Source: Acidimicrobiia bacterium
Lineage (GTDB): Bacteria > Actinomycetota > Acidimicrobiia > Acidimicrobiales > Poriferisodalaceae
Assembly (NCBI GenBank): GCA_022820505.1
Contig: JAJEFK010000021.1
Coordinates: 124,001-188,000 of the forward strand
Length of the DNA stretch: 64,000 nt
Direction of reading: 5' to 3'
This document shows, one piece after another, positions 44,064-52,605 of the stretch. How positions within the stretch are numbered: position 1 is the first letter of the stretch; every line of letters begins with the position of its first letter. Made by a program: the position numbers and the translations under genes. Under the pieces are notes generated by a model. It was given only the letters and a program-made list of their open reading frames with translations, made no database searches and was not told the DNA's origin.

Positions 44064-44168
44064 GAGGAGGCCCTCGTCGACTTCCTCTACCGTTACGAAC
44101 CGGACCAGGAATCGCTCCACCGCATCCTCGTCGAGAACCCGGCACGGCCCTTCGGCTTCGAAGACTGA
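44064..44168 (+). pseudogene. C-terminal relic of an amidohydrolase gene
   Basis: Within the 254-base gap upstream of the LLM gene, a frame without a start reads E-E-A-L-V-D-F-L-Y-R-Y-E-P, then L-H-R-I-L-V-E-N-P-A-R-P-F-G-F-E-D and stop 44166-44168. The N-P-A-R-x-F-G-F ending is the standard tail of amidohydrolase-2 proteins. About 35 codons remain of a normal ~300-380; no matching N-terminal part is visible upstream. It is a second amidohydrolase remnant inside the repeat-bounded block. The rest of the gap (43949-44063) contains only the vapB leader. Confidence 0.5.
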
Positions 44169-44202
44169 CCGATCACACCCAGCATCAAGAAGAGGGGAGA
44201 CA

Positions 44203-45273
44203 ATGGAGTTCGGGATCTGTCTGCATTCGAAGATCGACGACATCGACTTGGTGGTCCGGGCCGAGAACCTGGGCTTCGAAGCGGCCTGGTTCGCCGACTC
44301 ACAGATGCTGTGGTCTGACTGCTACTCGTGCATGGCACTGGCGGCCGACCGCACCACGCGCATCAAGCTGGGTACTGGTGTATCGGTCGTCGATACTCGG
44401 GTCGCGCCGGTCACAGCGCACAGCATCGCCACCATCAACGTGTTGGCTCCCGGTCGAACGTTCCTGGGCGTGGGCAACGGCTTCACGGCGTGGCGGCTGA
44501 TGGCACGGAAGCCAGCACGCCTGGTCGAGTTCGAGGCGTTCCTCGACACCACACGTCGACTGCTCAGGGGCGAAGAAGCACCGTTCACCCACGGGGGGAA
44601 GACCACTGACGTCGCGTTCCAGATGGCCGAGTTGGGGTTCGTCAACGTGATCGATCCGGTGCCCATCCACGTTTCGGCGTTCGGGCCGAAGGGGCAGGCC
44701 CTCGCCGGTGCGTACGGTGACGGCCTGATCGCAGCGGTGCCACCCCAGCGCAGTGCAGTCGAGCGTTGCCTGGCAAATGCTGCAGGCGGCGCCGCCGGTG
44801 CCGGTCGCGAGTTCGACGAGGACAGATTCCAGCTGACGACGTTGACGGCGATGGCGGTGCTCGAGCCGGGTGAGGACCTCACCTCGGATCGTGTCGTCGA
44901 GCAATGTGGACCGATGGCGGTGATGGGCCTTCACTATGCCTATGAGCGTTTCCGCCAGTTCGGGGTCGATCCGCCGCCCCACCTCCGCGGCGTGTGGGAC
45001 GACTATGTCGCGTTGGTGGAGCAGAGTCCGGAAGCCGAACGCCACTATCGCATCCATGCTGGCCACGGCACGTATCTGCACCCCGACGAGGTCCAGTTCG
45101 CGACTCCGGAGCTCATCGAAGCAGCCTGCATCGTGGGCCAGGCCGATCAGTTGGTGGAGAAGATCTCCGAGCTTGAGGCTGCCGGTCTCGATCAGCTGAT
45201 GGTGCTGCCGAGCTTCGCGTCCCGCTACCGAGCTGCCGAGGAGATCGGGTCGTTGATCAAGCGGACAGGCTGA
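44203..45273 (+). CDS. LLM-class flavin/F420-dependent oxidoreductase
   Basis: The product is 356 residues from ATG 44203 behind AGGGGAG. The luciferase-like barrel shows E-N-L-G-F-E-A-A-W-F-A-D near 20-31, K-L-G-T-G-V-S-V-V-D-T-R near 56-67 and F-L-G-V-G-N-G-F-T-A near 88-97, with N-G-F at the place where F420-binding members vary. It resembles the LLM at 24080 only distantly, so it is a separate subfamily. It ends at the right copy of the 68-bp repeat. Presence beside amidohydrolase genes fits a shared catabolic role. Confidence 0.88.
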   Translation: MEFGICLHSKIDDIDLVVRAENLGFEAAWFADSQMLWSDCYSCMALAADRTTRIKLGTGVSVVDTRVAPVTAHSIATINVLAPGRTFLGVGNGFTAWRLMARKPARLVEFEAFLDTTRRLLRGEEAPFTHGGKTTDVAFQMAELGFVNVIDPVPIHVSAFGPKGQALAGAYGDGLIAAVPPQRSAVERCLANAAGGAAGAGREFDEDRFQLTTLTAMAVLEPGEDLTSDRVVEQCGPMAVMGLHYAYERFRQFGVDPPPHLRGVWDDYVALVEQSPEAERHYRIHAGHGTYLHPDEVQFATPELIEAACIVGQADQLVEKISELEAAGLDQLMVLPSFASRYRAAEEIGSLIKRTG

Positions 45274-45339
45274 GGTGGGCAGCCCGCGCGACGAGGTCGT
45301 CTACACCAACGCCCGCCGCTTCATGGGGCTCTCGTAGCC
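45272..45339 (+). repeat. right copy of the 68-bp repeat: orphan amidohydrolase tail
   Basis: This copy begins inside the LLM stop codon and encodes, with the same codons as 41712-41777, the ending D-E-V-V-Y-T-N-A-R-R-F-M-G-L-S and a stop, but with no gene body before it. Identity to the left copy is 65/68. It is the stump left by a duplication or insertion at the amidohydrolase 3' end. Confidence 0.9.
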
Positions 45340-45355
45340 CCAAACCGCCAGCGTC

Positions 45356-46561
45356 TCAGGGCGATTCGGTGACCAGAGTTCGGTGGTAGACGGCTCGCAC
45401 GGCCAGTGCCTCGCGCAGCTCCTCGGTCATGTCCTCGGCGAACTCTGAGCGGTAGCTGGAGTCGAGCACGACCGACACGGCGAATTGCAGGCCGGAGAAC
45501 AGCCCGATGAAGGCCGCCACCAGCACGAGTTGGCGGCTGAACAGCAGTTCCCCGCTCCAGAGCGGAAGACGCACGACCCACGAGCCTTCCCAGGTGACCT
45601 GGCTCAGCGTGGTCCACTGCAGCAGCGTGCTTTCCCGCACGGTGAAGATGCCGAAGAGCACGTAGAAGCACGTCACGATCACCGCCACCAGCGCGATCTG
45701 GATGCTCTGGGCCACGAAAAGCAGCAGGCTGACATTGAATCGAGCCCGGCGTCCCAGCGGCGGCGAGTCCGGGGGCGGGGCCTCCTCGGTGGGCACCAAC
45801 GTCGCCACGGGAGTGTCCGCGCAGCGAGAGCGCACATCGGCCCACGACGGGAAGCGGGCCATGTCCACTGCAAGGCGTCGCACCGAGATGATGACGAACA
45901 GCGCCCCGACTGCCATGAGCAGCAGGGCGACCATGCCGAAGAACGGCAGCGTGAAGTCGTTGGCCACCTGCCACATCTCGGCATTCAGGAAGATGAACGC
46001 CGAGAACACCAGCAGTATCGGGAGCGACTTGGCCAGCAGCGTCATCATCTGACCCACCTGGCGCCACAGTTGGCCCACCGACCACCGCACCATCGGCAGC
46101 AGGCCCCAGCTCGTCACCACGTATGCGCCGACGAGCAGCACCGCGTTCAAACCCACGGCGAGCGCTGCGTCGACAATGACCGCATTGGAAGATCCCAGAC
46201 CGGCGAAGACGGCGCCGAGCCCGAGATAGGCGAGCACCTCGGTGATGCCGAACCGCTCGGGAAGCTGCCACAGGCGTCGGCCGCGGATCCGGTTCACGAG
46301 CGCCATGGCGCCGGCCATCACGGTTGAACCCACCACGAAGATTCCGGCCTGGGCCCAGCCGGTCCACCGGTCTCCGAACACGAGGAAGAACTCGACGAAC
46401 ACCACGAGTGCCAGAAACGGCGCGGCGCGGGTGAGCACGTCGGAACTTGCGGAGTAGTCGTGTATCAGGTGCGGCAGGCCTCGGTGAACGAACCACCGCT
46501 CGCACCGGTGTCGCTCGGCTGCGAGGTCGTGCTCGTCGTGTGACTCACCGGGGCCGTCCAT
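45356..46561 (-). CDS. multispanning membrane protein of unknown function
   Basis: The product is 401 residues from ATG 46561. The N-terminal ~35 residues are polar (His/Asp/Glu-rich), followed by about eight hydrophobic helices: a block of six between ~45 and ~240, a cytoplasmic loop rich in Pro and Glu near 255-275 (T-E-E-A-P-P-P-D-S-P-P), and two more between ~285 and ~360. The tail is charged. No transport, channel or enzyme motif is seen. I do not recognise a family; relatives are probably actinobacterial hypothetical proteins. It is convergent with the LLM/repeat block and divergent from a dienelactone hydrolase gene. Confidence 0.8.
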   Translation of the reverse strand: MDGPGESHDEHDLAAERHRCERWFVHRGLPHLIHDYSASSDVLTRAAPFLALVVFVEFFLVFGDRWTGWAQAGIFVVGSTVMAGAMALVNRIRGRRLWQLPERFGITEVLAYLGLGAVFAGLGSSNAVIVDAALAVGLNAVLLVGAYVVTSWGLLPMVRWSVGQLWRQVGQMMTLLAKSLPILLVFSAFIFLNAEMWQVANDFTLPFFGMVALLLMAVGALFVIISVRRLAVDMARFPSWADVRSRCADTPVATLVPTEEAPPPDSPPLGRRARFNVSLLLFVAQSIQIALVAVIVTCFYVLFGIFTVRESTLLQWTTLSQVTWEGSWVVRLPLWSGELLFSRQLVLVAAFIGLFSGLQFAVSVVLDSSYRSEFAEDMTEELREALAVRAVYHRTLVTESP

Positions 46562-46650
46562 GACGGAGCACCTTAGGAAACCCGAGGACGGCGGCGAAAG
46601 CGGCGGCAGTCAATTCATGGGCAGTGCTCGGGCCGCTAGACATTGGCGCC

Positions 46651-47328
46651 ATGGGACAGACGATTTCTCTGACAGCTTCCGACGGCGTGACCTTCAGCGC
46701 GTACCGGGCCGATCCTGACGGTCCGCCCAAGGGCGGTGTGGTGGTCGTACAGGAGATCTTCGGTGTGAACGACCACATCCGCAGCGTCGCCGACGGCTAT
46801 GCGGCCGACGGCTACGTGGCGGTGGCGCCCGCTCTGTTCGACCGCGTACGGGACGGCGTCGAGCTGGGTTACAACGCCGAGGGCATCGACGTGGGGCGCA
46901 AGATCGCCTTCGAAGATCTCACGGTGGACCAGGTGATGGACGACATCTCAGCCGCGGCCGATTGCGCTGCCGACGGCGGCAAGGTCGGCATCGTCGGCTA
47001 CTGCTGGGGCGGGTCGATGTGCTACGTGGCCTCAGCCCGCCTGGCCGACAAGATTGCTGCGGCGTCCGGCTACTACGGCGGGCAGATCATGCCGCACCTC
47101 GACGAGCGGCCCACCGCCCCGCTGCTGCTGCACTTCGGCACCGAGGACCAGGGCATCCCGCTCGAGAACGTGCACGCCATCGACGAGCGCTGGGATCACG
47201 TCACCGTGCACATCTACGACGGCGCCGATCACGGTTTCAACTGCGACGCGCGTGCCAGCTTTCACTCCGACGCAGCGGCGCTGGCCAAGCAGCGCACGCT
47301 GAATCACTTCGCTGAACACCTGAGCTGA
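46651..47328 (+). CDS. dienelactone hydrolase-family protein
   Basis: The product is 225 residues from ATG 46651 (an upstream ATG at 46624 is less likely). Family motifs: V-V-V-V-Q-E-I-F-G-V-N near 30-40 with the Glu that positions the nucleophile, then G-Y-C-W-G-G at 116-121 with catalytic Cys118, an Asp in F-G-T-E-D-Q near 165-170, and His in G-A-D-H-G-F near 192-197. The cysteine nucleophile marks a true DLH rather than a serine esterase. It opens enol-lactone rings in chlorocatechol-type pathways, but many homologues act on other lactones. No catechol dioxygenase gene is nearby. Confidence 0.92.
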   Translation: MGQTISLTASDGVTFSAYRADPDGPPKGGVVVVQEIFGVNDHIRSVADGYAADGYVAVAPALFDRVRDGVELGYNAEGIDVGRKIAFEDLTVDQVMDDISAAADCAADGGKVGIVGYCWGGSMCYVASARLADKIAAASGYYGGQIMPHLDERPTAPLLLHFGTEDQGIPLENVHAIDERWDHVTVHIYDGADHGFNCDARASFHSDAAALAKQRTLNHFAEHLS

Positions 47329-47412
47329 ACCGCTCAGCGGGATCACAGCAACCGACCTGCTTGATGACTGGCGCTGCGACGTCGAGGCGCCGACGCCGCT
47401 CGGCAGCTGAGG

Positions 47413-48306
47413 TCAGTCGCTGAGAAACACGACGCCGCGGTCAATCGCGGGGCCGCCTTCGGCGTTAAGCACATCGAAGCGCACGGCCTCGGTTGCGCCG
47501 CTGCCGTCGCTGACGGGCACCACGTCCCAGATGCGCACGGTGATGGTCGAGGGCATGAGCACCATGGCACGGAAGCGGCAGACGATCCGGCGGACGCGGT
47601 GCGGATTGCCGTCGGCAACGGCGTCCACGACGGCCGAGACGCCGAGCGCCAGCGTCGCAGTGCCATGCAGGATGATGCCCGGCAGCCCGGCCTTGCGGGC
47701 AACCGCAGCGTCGGTGTGGATCGGGTTCCAGATGCGGGCGCACTCGGTATAGGCGTGCGCTGCCCCGTGCGCCACTGGCACCCCGATCTCGGCGAGCGGC
47801 TCGGCGGGCAGGTCGCCGAAGTCCGGCTCGGCGGGGGCGTCGGGATCGGGCCTGTTGCCACCAGCGGTCTCGACGTTGAGGAACACCCCGCCCTGGTACG
47901 TCGTGGCAACCGGGTTCCCGTCGGCATCGGCAGTGTCGATGCGCATGGTCTGGTAGGTGCCGGGCTTGCGCTGCTCGACACCGGTGTACGTGACGCTGGT
48001 GGTGAGATGGTCGCCGGGGCGCACCAGCCGGTGCACTGTCAGGTCATGCGTGGCGTGGACTGAGCGCCGGACCTCGTCGGGTGTGATGCCCCAGCGGTCG
48101 GAGATGTCGCGGCCTGCCACGATGACCGGCCACTCCGGGCACACGGCGAACATCGGGTGCGCCACCACGCCGTCGTCGCCCAGCGTGTCGAAATAGCAAT
48201 CGTGGGTGTCGCCGAGCGACGCTGCGTAGGCCATCGTCCAGCGCTCGTCCACATCATGGGTGATCGGCCCGATCACCTCGCCAACCATGTCTGAAGGAAC
48301 CGGCAT
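47413..48306 (-). CDS. MaoC-family (double hot-dog) enoyl-CoA hydratase
   Basis: The product is 297 residues from ATG 48306; the open frame beyond is antisense to plsC. The N-terminal hot dog (~1-130) is degenerate, as usual in two-domain members. The C-terminal one has the R-hydratase motif I-W-N-P-I-H-T-D near 205-212 followed by A-G-L-P-G-I-I-L-H-G, with catalytic Asp and His. It would hydrate enoyl-CoA to an R-3-hydroxyacyl-CoA. It is convergent with the dienelactone hydrolase and divergent from the plsC/CoA-transferase operon (70-base gap). Confidence 0.88.
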   Translation of the reverse strand: MPVPSDMVGEVIGPITHDVDERWTMAYAASLGDTHDCYFDTLGDDGVVAHPMFAVCPEWPVIVAGRDISDRWGITPDEVRRSVHATHDLTVHRLVRPGDHLTTSVTYTGVEQRKPGTYQTMRIDTADADGNPVATTYQGGVFLNVETAGGNRPDPDAPAEPDFGDLPAEPLAEIGVPVAHGAAHAYTECARIWNPIHTDAAVARKAGLPGIILHGTATLALGVSAVVDAVADGNPHRVRRIVCRFRAMVLMPSTITVRIWDVVPVSDGSGATEAVRFDVLNAEGGPAIDRGVVFLSD

Positions 48307-48375
48307 GGGCGCAGCGTAGTGAAGCCGCGGATTCTGGATCGTCGCGGAACGCTCCACAGACGCCAGAATCTGAGC

Positions 48376-49110
48376 GTGATCAGATGGAAGCTGCGCGGCC
48401 CGGGAGGGTTGCTGGCCGATGACGGTCTCGCTGGGCTGCTGGCGTGGCGAGCGGCGCGGGGACTCATACGCATCCTGCTCTTTCGCATCTTCCGGCTGCG
48501 CGCCACCGGGTTCGAACGCTTGCGGGCGGAGGGCCCGTTGATCTACGCGCCGGTCCACCGCAGCCACCTCGACGGCCCGTTCATCGGCGGCCTCACCCAT
48601 CACCGGGTCCGCTACCTCGGCAAGGAGGAGCTGTTCCATCCCAAGCCGCTCGGCTGGTTCATGCGCTCGATCGGCACGTTTCCGGTGCGGCGCGGCGCGG
48701 CCGACCTGGATGCGATGCGCGCAGCGCTCGGCCTGCTGAAGGACGGCGAGGCGATGCTGGTTTTCCCTGAAGGAACACGCCAGCCCTCCGACGACATCGG
48801 CCCCGTCTTCGACGGCACGGCATGGCTGGCTGCGAAGTCGGGGGCACCGGTGTTGCCGGTGGGCATCGCGGGCACACGAGAGGCGATGCCCAGCGGCGCA
48901 AAGTTCCCGAAGCGGACACAGGTCGCGATCGTGGTGGGGGAGCCGCTCGCTCCGCCGACCGGACCCGACGGCGGCCGTGCCCGGCGACCGGACATGACGG
49001 CGTGGACGGCGACGTTGCGAGATGCCCTCGAAGGCTGCCAGCAGCGCGCGCGTGCATTGGCAAATGAGCCCGGCCGCGCCCGCACGCCCATGCGCGACCT
49101 CGTACCGTGA
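48376..49110 (+). CDS. 1-acyl-sn-glycerol-3-phosphate acyltransferase family protein (PlsC-like)
   Basis: The product is 244 residues from GTG 48376; ATG 48319 would add 19 residues but begins within the likely divergent promoter. Acyltransferase motif I is H-R-S-H-L-D at 61-66 (H-x4-D), motif II has F-P-V-R-R-G near 113-118 and motif III F-P-E-G-T-R near 138-143. A hydrophobic stretch near 25-40 would anchor it to the membrane. It acylates lysophosphatidate or a related acceptor with an acyl-CoA or acyl-ACP. The following CoA-transferase gene overlaps it by four bases. Confidence 0.9.
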   Translation: MIRWKLRGPGGLLADDGLAGLLAWRAARGLIRILLFRIFRLRATGFERLRAEGPLIYAPVHRSHLDGPFIGGLTHHRVRYLGKEELFHPKPLGWFMRSIGTFPVRRGAADLDAMRAALGLLKDGEAMLVFPEGTRQPSDDIGPVFDGTAWLAAKSGAPVLPVGIAGTREAMPSGAKFPKRTQVAIVVGEPLAPPTGPDGGRARRPDMTAWTATLRDALEGCQQRARALANEPGRARTPMRDLVP

Positions 49111-50384
49111 TCGGGCCGGAACACCGTTCGCCGGTGTGGCCCACGGCTGAACCAGCAGCGTTGGCCGGCATCCGCATCTGCGACTTCACCGGGCAGCTCG
49201 CAGGCGCCGGCGCTACGAAGATCCTGGCGGCTCTCGGCGCCGAGGTGATCCGTATCGAAGACCCGGTACGGCAGGGGAAGTGGGACATCCTGCGCGGCAC
49301 CCAGCCATTCGTGGGCGAGCACCGCGGCATCGAAGCCGGAGGCTCCTTCAACAACCACAACGCCGGCAAGCTCGGCGTCACGCTCAACCTGCGCGACCAC
49401 CGAGCCAAAGAACTCCTCCGCGACCTCGTGGCGGTCAGCGACGCCGTCACCGAGAACTTCGCAGCCGGCGTGCTCGAGCGGCTCGGCTTCGGCTACGAAG
49501 CGCTGCGGCGGATCAAGCCCGACATCGTCTATGTGTCGAACTGCGGCTTCGGTGCCGATGGGCCCTATGGCAGCTTCCGGTCTTGGGGACCGATCGTGCA
49601 GGCCGTGTCAGGTCTCACGTTCCAGTCGGGGCTGCCCGACTTGCCGCCCGCCGGCTGGGGCTACTCATTCATGGACCACACCGGCGCCTACTACATGGCC
49701 ACGGCGATCCTGATGGCGCTGTTCCACCGGCGGCGCACCGGTCAGGGCCAATGGGTCGACCTCGCGTGCATCGAGGCAGCAGGAACGCTCCACGGCGCCG
49801 CGTCGCTGGACTTCACTGTGAACGGCCGCCCGGCCCGGCGGAGCGGGATGCCCAACAGCAACCGATCCCAATCGCCCGCGATGGCACCCCACGGCATCTG
49901 GGCCTGCAACGGCGACGACGAGTGGGTCGCGATTGCGGTGCGCCACGACGACGACTGGCACCGCTTCGCCGGAGCGGTCGGCGAGCCGTGGACCGGCGAC
50001 GAGCGGTGGGCGCGCCTCGCCGCGCGCCTGGCGCACGAGGACGAGCTCGAGCGCCTAGTCGGCAGCTGGACGGCCGGCCGCCCCAAGCACGAGGTTGCGG
50101 AATCGCTCGTCGCGGCGGGTGTGCCCGCTGCGCCGGTGCTGCGCCCGAGCGAGCGCATCGACGGCGATCCTCGAACCCAGGACTGGGGTCTGTGGGTCAC
50201 CGTGCCGCACAGCGCCGTAGGTGACACCCGGGTCGAGGGCCTGCCCGTGCGCCTGTCGGAGACCGACTGGGCGATCGGCCGCGGCGCTGCGTGCTTGGGC
50301 GAGGACAACCAGTACGTGTTCGGCGAGGTGCTCGGCCGCAGCGCCGACGAGATTGCCGAACTCGAAGCCGACGGGGTCATCTGA
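49107..50384 (+). CDS. CaiB/BaiF-family CoA-transferase (single domain, A of adjacent pair)
   Basis: The product is 425 residues. GTG 49107 is in a GTGA overlap with the acyltransferase gene. It is a class III CoA-transferase of normal one-domain length: L-A-G-I-R-I-C-D-F-T-G-Q near 18-29, N-A-G-K-L-G-V-T-L-N near 85-94, and the catalytic Asp in G-Q-W-V-D-L-A near 211-217. It is followed, with one shared base, by a second transferase gene of different sequence. Two such genes in tandem could form a heteromer, parallel to the fused versions at 5447 and 11810. CoA donor and acceptor acid are unknown. Confidence 0.9.
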   Translation: MIGPEHRSPVWPTAEPAALAGIRICDFTGQLAGAGATKILAALGAEVIRIEDPVRQGKWDILRGTQPFVGEHRGIEAGGSFNNHNAGKLGVTLNLRDHRAKELLRDLVAVSDAVTENFAAGVLERLGFGYEALRRIKPDIVYVSNCGFGADGPYGSFRSWGPIVQAVSGLTFQSGLPDLPPAGWGYSFMDHTGAYYMATAILMALFHRRRTGQGQWVDLACIEAAGTLHGAASLDFTVNGRPARRSGMPNSNRSQSPAMAPHGIWACNGDDEWVAIAVRHDDDWHRFAGAVGEPWTGDERWARLAARLAHEDELERLVGSWTAGRPKHEVAESLVAAGVPAAPVLRPSERIDGDPRTQDWGLWVTVPHSAVGDTRVEGLPVRLSETDWAIGRGAACLGEDNQYVFGEVLGRSADEIAELEADGVI

Positions 50385-51667
50385 TGTCTGCGTTCGATGC
50401 CTCGTCCCCAGCAAGCCCCCGCCCCCTCGACGGTGTCCGGGTCATCGAGCTGACCTCAGAACGATGCGCGCTCGCAGGCAAGCTGCTCGCCGACATGGGC
50501 GCCGATGTCATCGTGATCGAGCCGCCCGGCGGGTCGCCGATGCGCGCCTACGAGCCGTTCGCCGGCGACGAGCCCGATCGGGAACAGGCGCTGTGGTGGT
50601 GGCACTACAACACGTCCAAGCGTTCAGTCGTGCTCGATCTCGACGAGACCGGCGGCGCTGATGACTTCCGCCGCCTGGCGAGCACCGCCGACGTGGTGAT
50701 CGAAGCCGAGCCGCTCGGCCGCCTGGCAACCCTCGGGCTCGACTGGCGCCAGCTCGGCGCGGCTTCGCGCGCGGCGACCGGCGCAGCCCAGCCCTCGCCC
50801 GATGCCGGCGGGCGCAACGAACGGCTCATCTGGGTGTCGATAACGCACAACGGACGAGAACGCCCCGACCCTCCGGCCACCGATCTCACCGTGCTGGCTG
50901 AAGGCGGTCCCGTGTGGTCGTGCGGCTACGACGATCACACCATTCCTCCGGTGCGGGGCGGCGGCAATCAAGGCCTGCAGATGGCCTGCCACTACGCCGT
51001 CGCCACGCTGATGGCAGCGCTGATGTGGCGGGAGGATTCAGGCCGCGGGCAGCTCATCGACGTCTCCATGCTCGCTGCCGCCAATCTGACCTGCGAGTTC
51101 GCGACCTACTTCTGGCTGAACCAGCAGGTCGATGTGCAGCGCCAGACCGGCCGCCACGCCCTTCCGCAGATCTCCGAGCCCACCCAGGTGCGCTGTGCAG
51201 ACGGGCGCTGGCTCAACACCGGGGTGCCGCCCCGGCGCGGACCCGAGTTCGCAGCCCTCTCAGGGTGGCTGGCCGAGCTGGGACTGGCCGGCGAGTGCTC
51301 CTATACCGAGCTGCTGAAGCTGGGCGAGAGCTATGAGCAGATCGACATCCTCCACCTCGACGCGGATCCGCTCAGCGCGGAAGTGTTCGGAGCCGGCCGC
51401 GACACCATCAACTTCCTGGCCGAGCGGCTCGGTGCTCATGAGCTCTTCGTGGGCCTGCAGTCGATCGGCCTCGCCTGCGGCATCGTCTATTCGCCAGAGG
51501 AGATGCTGGCCGACGAGCACTTCGTGGCCCGGGGCTTTCCCGTCGAGATCGATCACGACGGCACGCCGGTCACCTACCCAGGCGCGCCCTACAAGTTCTC
51601 AGCCACGCCGTGGCGCGCCACACGGGCACCACGTCTCGGCGAGCACCAGGATCTGCTCGCCGACTGA
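50384..51667 (+). CDS. CaiB/BaiF-family CoA-transferase (single domain, B of adjacent pair)
   Basis: The product is 427 residues from ATG 50384 (TGATG overlap with the previous gene). Start L-D-G-V-R-V-I-E-L-T-S and catalytic Asp in G-Q-L-I-D-V-S-M near 223-230 are the family marks. The strand that normally reads S-x-x-G-x-x-G-P is shifted to S-I-T-H-N-G-R-E-R here, and the central part is rich in Gly/Arg; the sequence resembles the first domain of the fused transferases more than the second. It is thus the likely complement of the preceding gene product. Confidence 0.87.
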   Translation: MSAFDASSPASPRPLDGVRVIELTSERCALAGKLLADMGADVIVIEPPGGSPMRAYEPFAGDEPDREQALWWWHYNTSKRSVVLDLDETGGADDFRRLASTADVVIEAEPLGRLATLGLDWRQLGAASRAATGAAQPSPDAGGRNERLIWVSITHNGRERPDPPATDLTVLAEGGPVWSCGYDDHTIPPVRGGGNQGLQMACHYAVATLMAALMWREDSGRGQLIDVSMLAAANLTCEFATYFWLNQQVDVQRQTGRHALPQISEPTQVRCADGRWLNTGVPPRRGPEFAALSGWLAELGLAGECSYTELLKLGESYEQIDILHLDADPLSAEVFGAGRDTINFLAERLGAHELFVGLQSIGLACGIVYSPEEMLADEHFVARGFPVEIDHDGTPVTYPGAPYKFSATPWRATRAPRLGEHQDLLAD

Positions 51668-51691
51668 CCGCCGCAGGCCCGGGGCTCAGCC

Positions 51692-52438
51692 TCACTGCTC
51701 GTCGGGATTGTGGAAGCGCGCTGCCTTGGCGAGTTCGCGCACTTCGGCCCGCTCATCGGGCGTCAGGCACTCGAAGTCGGGCGCATGCAGCTTGTCGGTG
51801 AGCGACTCGATCTCGTCGCGGGCATCGGCGAGATCGCTGACGTCGGGGTAGGGCTTGGGCCACCCGAAGAACTCGGCGTTCCATTCGCCGGCCGGACCGG
51901 ACAGGATCGCTTCGAGCGGCCCCATGCCCAGCGCCTGCACGGCAACGGCATGCCGGCCGAAGCGCAGCTCGCGCATGATCTGGGCCATGAAGAAGGCATG
52001 GGCCGGGCCGGGTTCGCCGGGCCGGGGCACGTCTCGCCAGCCGACGAAGGTCGGCGCACCCTGGGGGACTGCCGCGTCCACGACCCGCTCGAGCAGCTCG
52101 CCCAAGCGCTCCGCGCCCTCCATCCCGGCGAGCCGCTTCTCGCCGTACTCAGTGCAGATGTCGGCCCAGATCAGCGCCCCCTGCGATGGGCTCATGACCG
52201 CGCGGCCCGCTTCGACGGCCGAGCGCATGGTGTCGGGATTCCAGAAGAACGCCGCCCCGATCACGTTGTCGACCGGGCACTCGCCGAGCACACCCAGCCG
52301 GCCGGTTGCATACGCCCCAAGGCCCTCGGCCATGCCGCGTTGCGCCGCCTTCTCCAGCGTGGACGGGTCCATCAACCAGTCCATCGCCAGCATGCCCACT
52401 GAACCGCGCATGCTGCGCGCTACCGCCGCCGTTTCCAT
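51692..52438 (-). CDS. SCO6745-family protein
   Basis: The product is 248 residues from ATG 52438, behind AGGAG at a normal distance. It belongs with the actinobacterial SCO6745 family: a helical protein of ~250-290 residues with G-L-G-A-Y-A-T-G-R-L-G-V-L-G near 39-52 and A-A-F-F-W-N-P-D-T-M near 62-71. Function is unknown. Two LLM oxidoreductase genes follow on the other strand. Its middle region H-A-F-F-M-A-Q-I-M-R-E-L-R suggests a ligand-binding helical bundle. Family assignment is by motif memory. Confidence 0.72.
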   Translation of the reverse strand: METAAVARSMRGSVGMLAMDWLMDPSTLEKAAQRGMAEGLGAYATGRLGVLGECPVDNVIGAAFFWNPDTMRSAVEAGRAVMSPSQGALIWADICTEYGEKRLAGMEGAERLGELLERVVDAAVPQGAPTFVGWRDVPRPGEPGPAHAFFMAQIMRELRFGRHAVAVQALGMGPLEAILSGPAGEWNAEFFGWPKPYPDVSDLADARDEIESLTDKLHAPDFECLTPDERAEVRELAKAARFHNPDEQ

Positions 52439-52546
52439 GACCGAGTTCTCCTGGTTCGACTCGCTGGTGACGCTAACCGTCCGACCCCTCGTCATGCATC
52501 GGCCGCCCCCTGGACAGTCACGAGTGCGCGGCCGCGGCCGGCTGAG

Positions 52547-52566
52547 AATCTGCCTAACATTAGATT
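52547..52566. promoter_or_regulatory. inverted repeat in a divergent promoter region
   Basis: AATCT (52547-52551) and AGATT (52562-52566) flank T-rich, -10-like sequence (TAACAT) in an otherwise very GC-rich 167-base gap between the SCO6745-type gene and an LLM gene. It is a candidate promoter/operator; arms are short. Confidence 0.3.
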
Positions 52567-52605
52567 TTGGCCGCGAAATCGGCGGCCGGACCCAGGGGGC
52601 ACGTC

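Noticed and set aside
41778..45271. Integrative element with integrase and att sites
   Set aside because: The repeat pair is real, but no integrase, recombinase or transposase gene lies between the copies.
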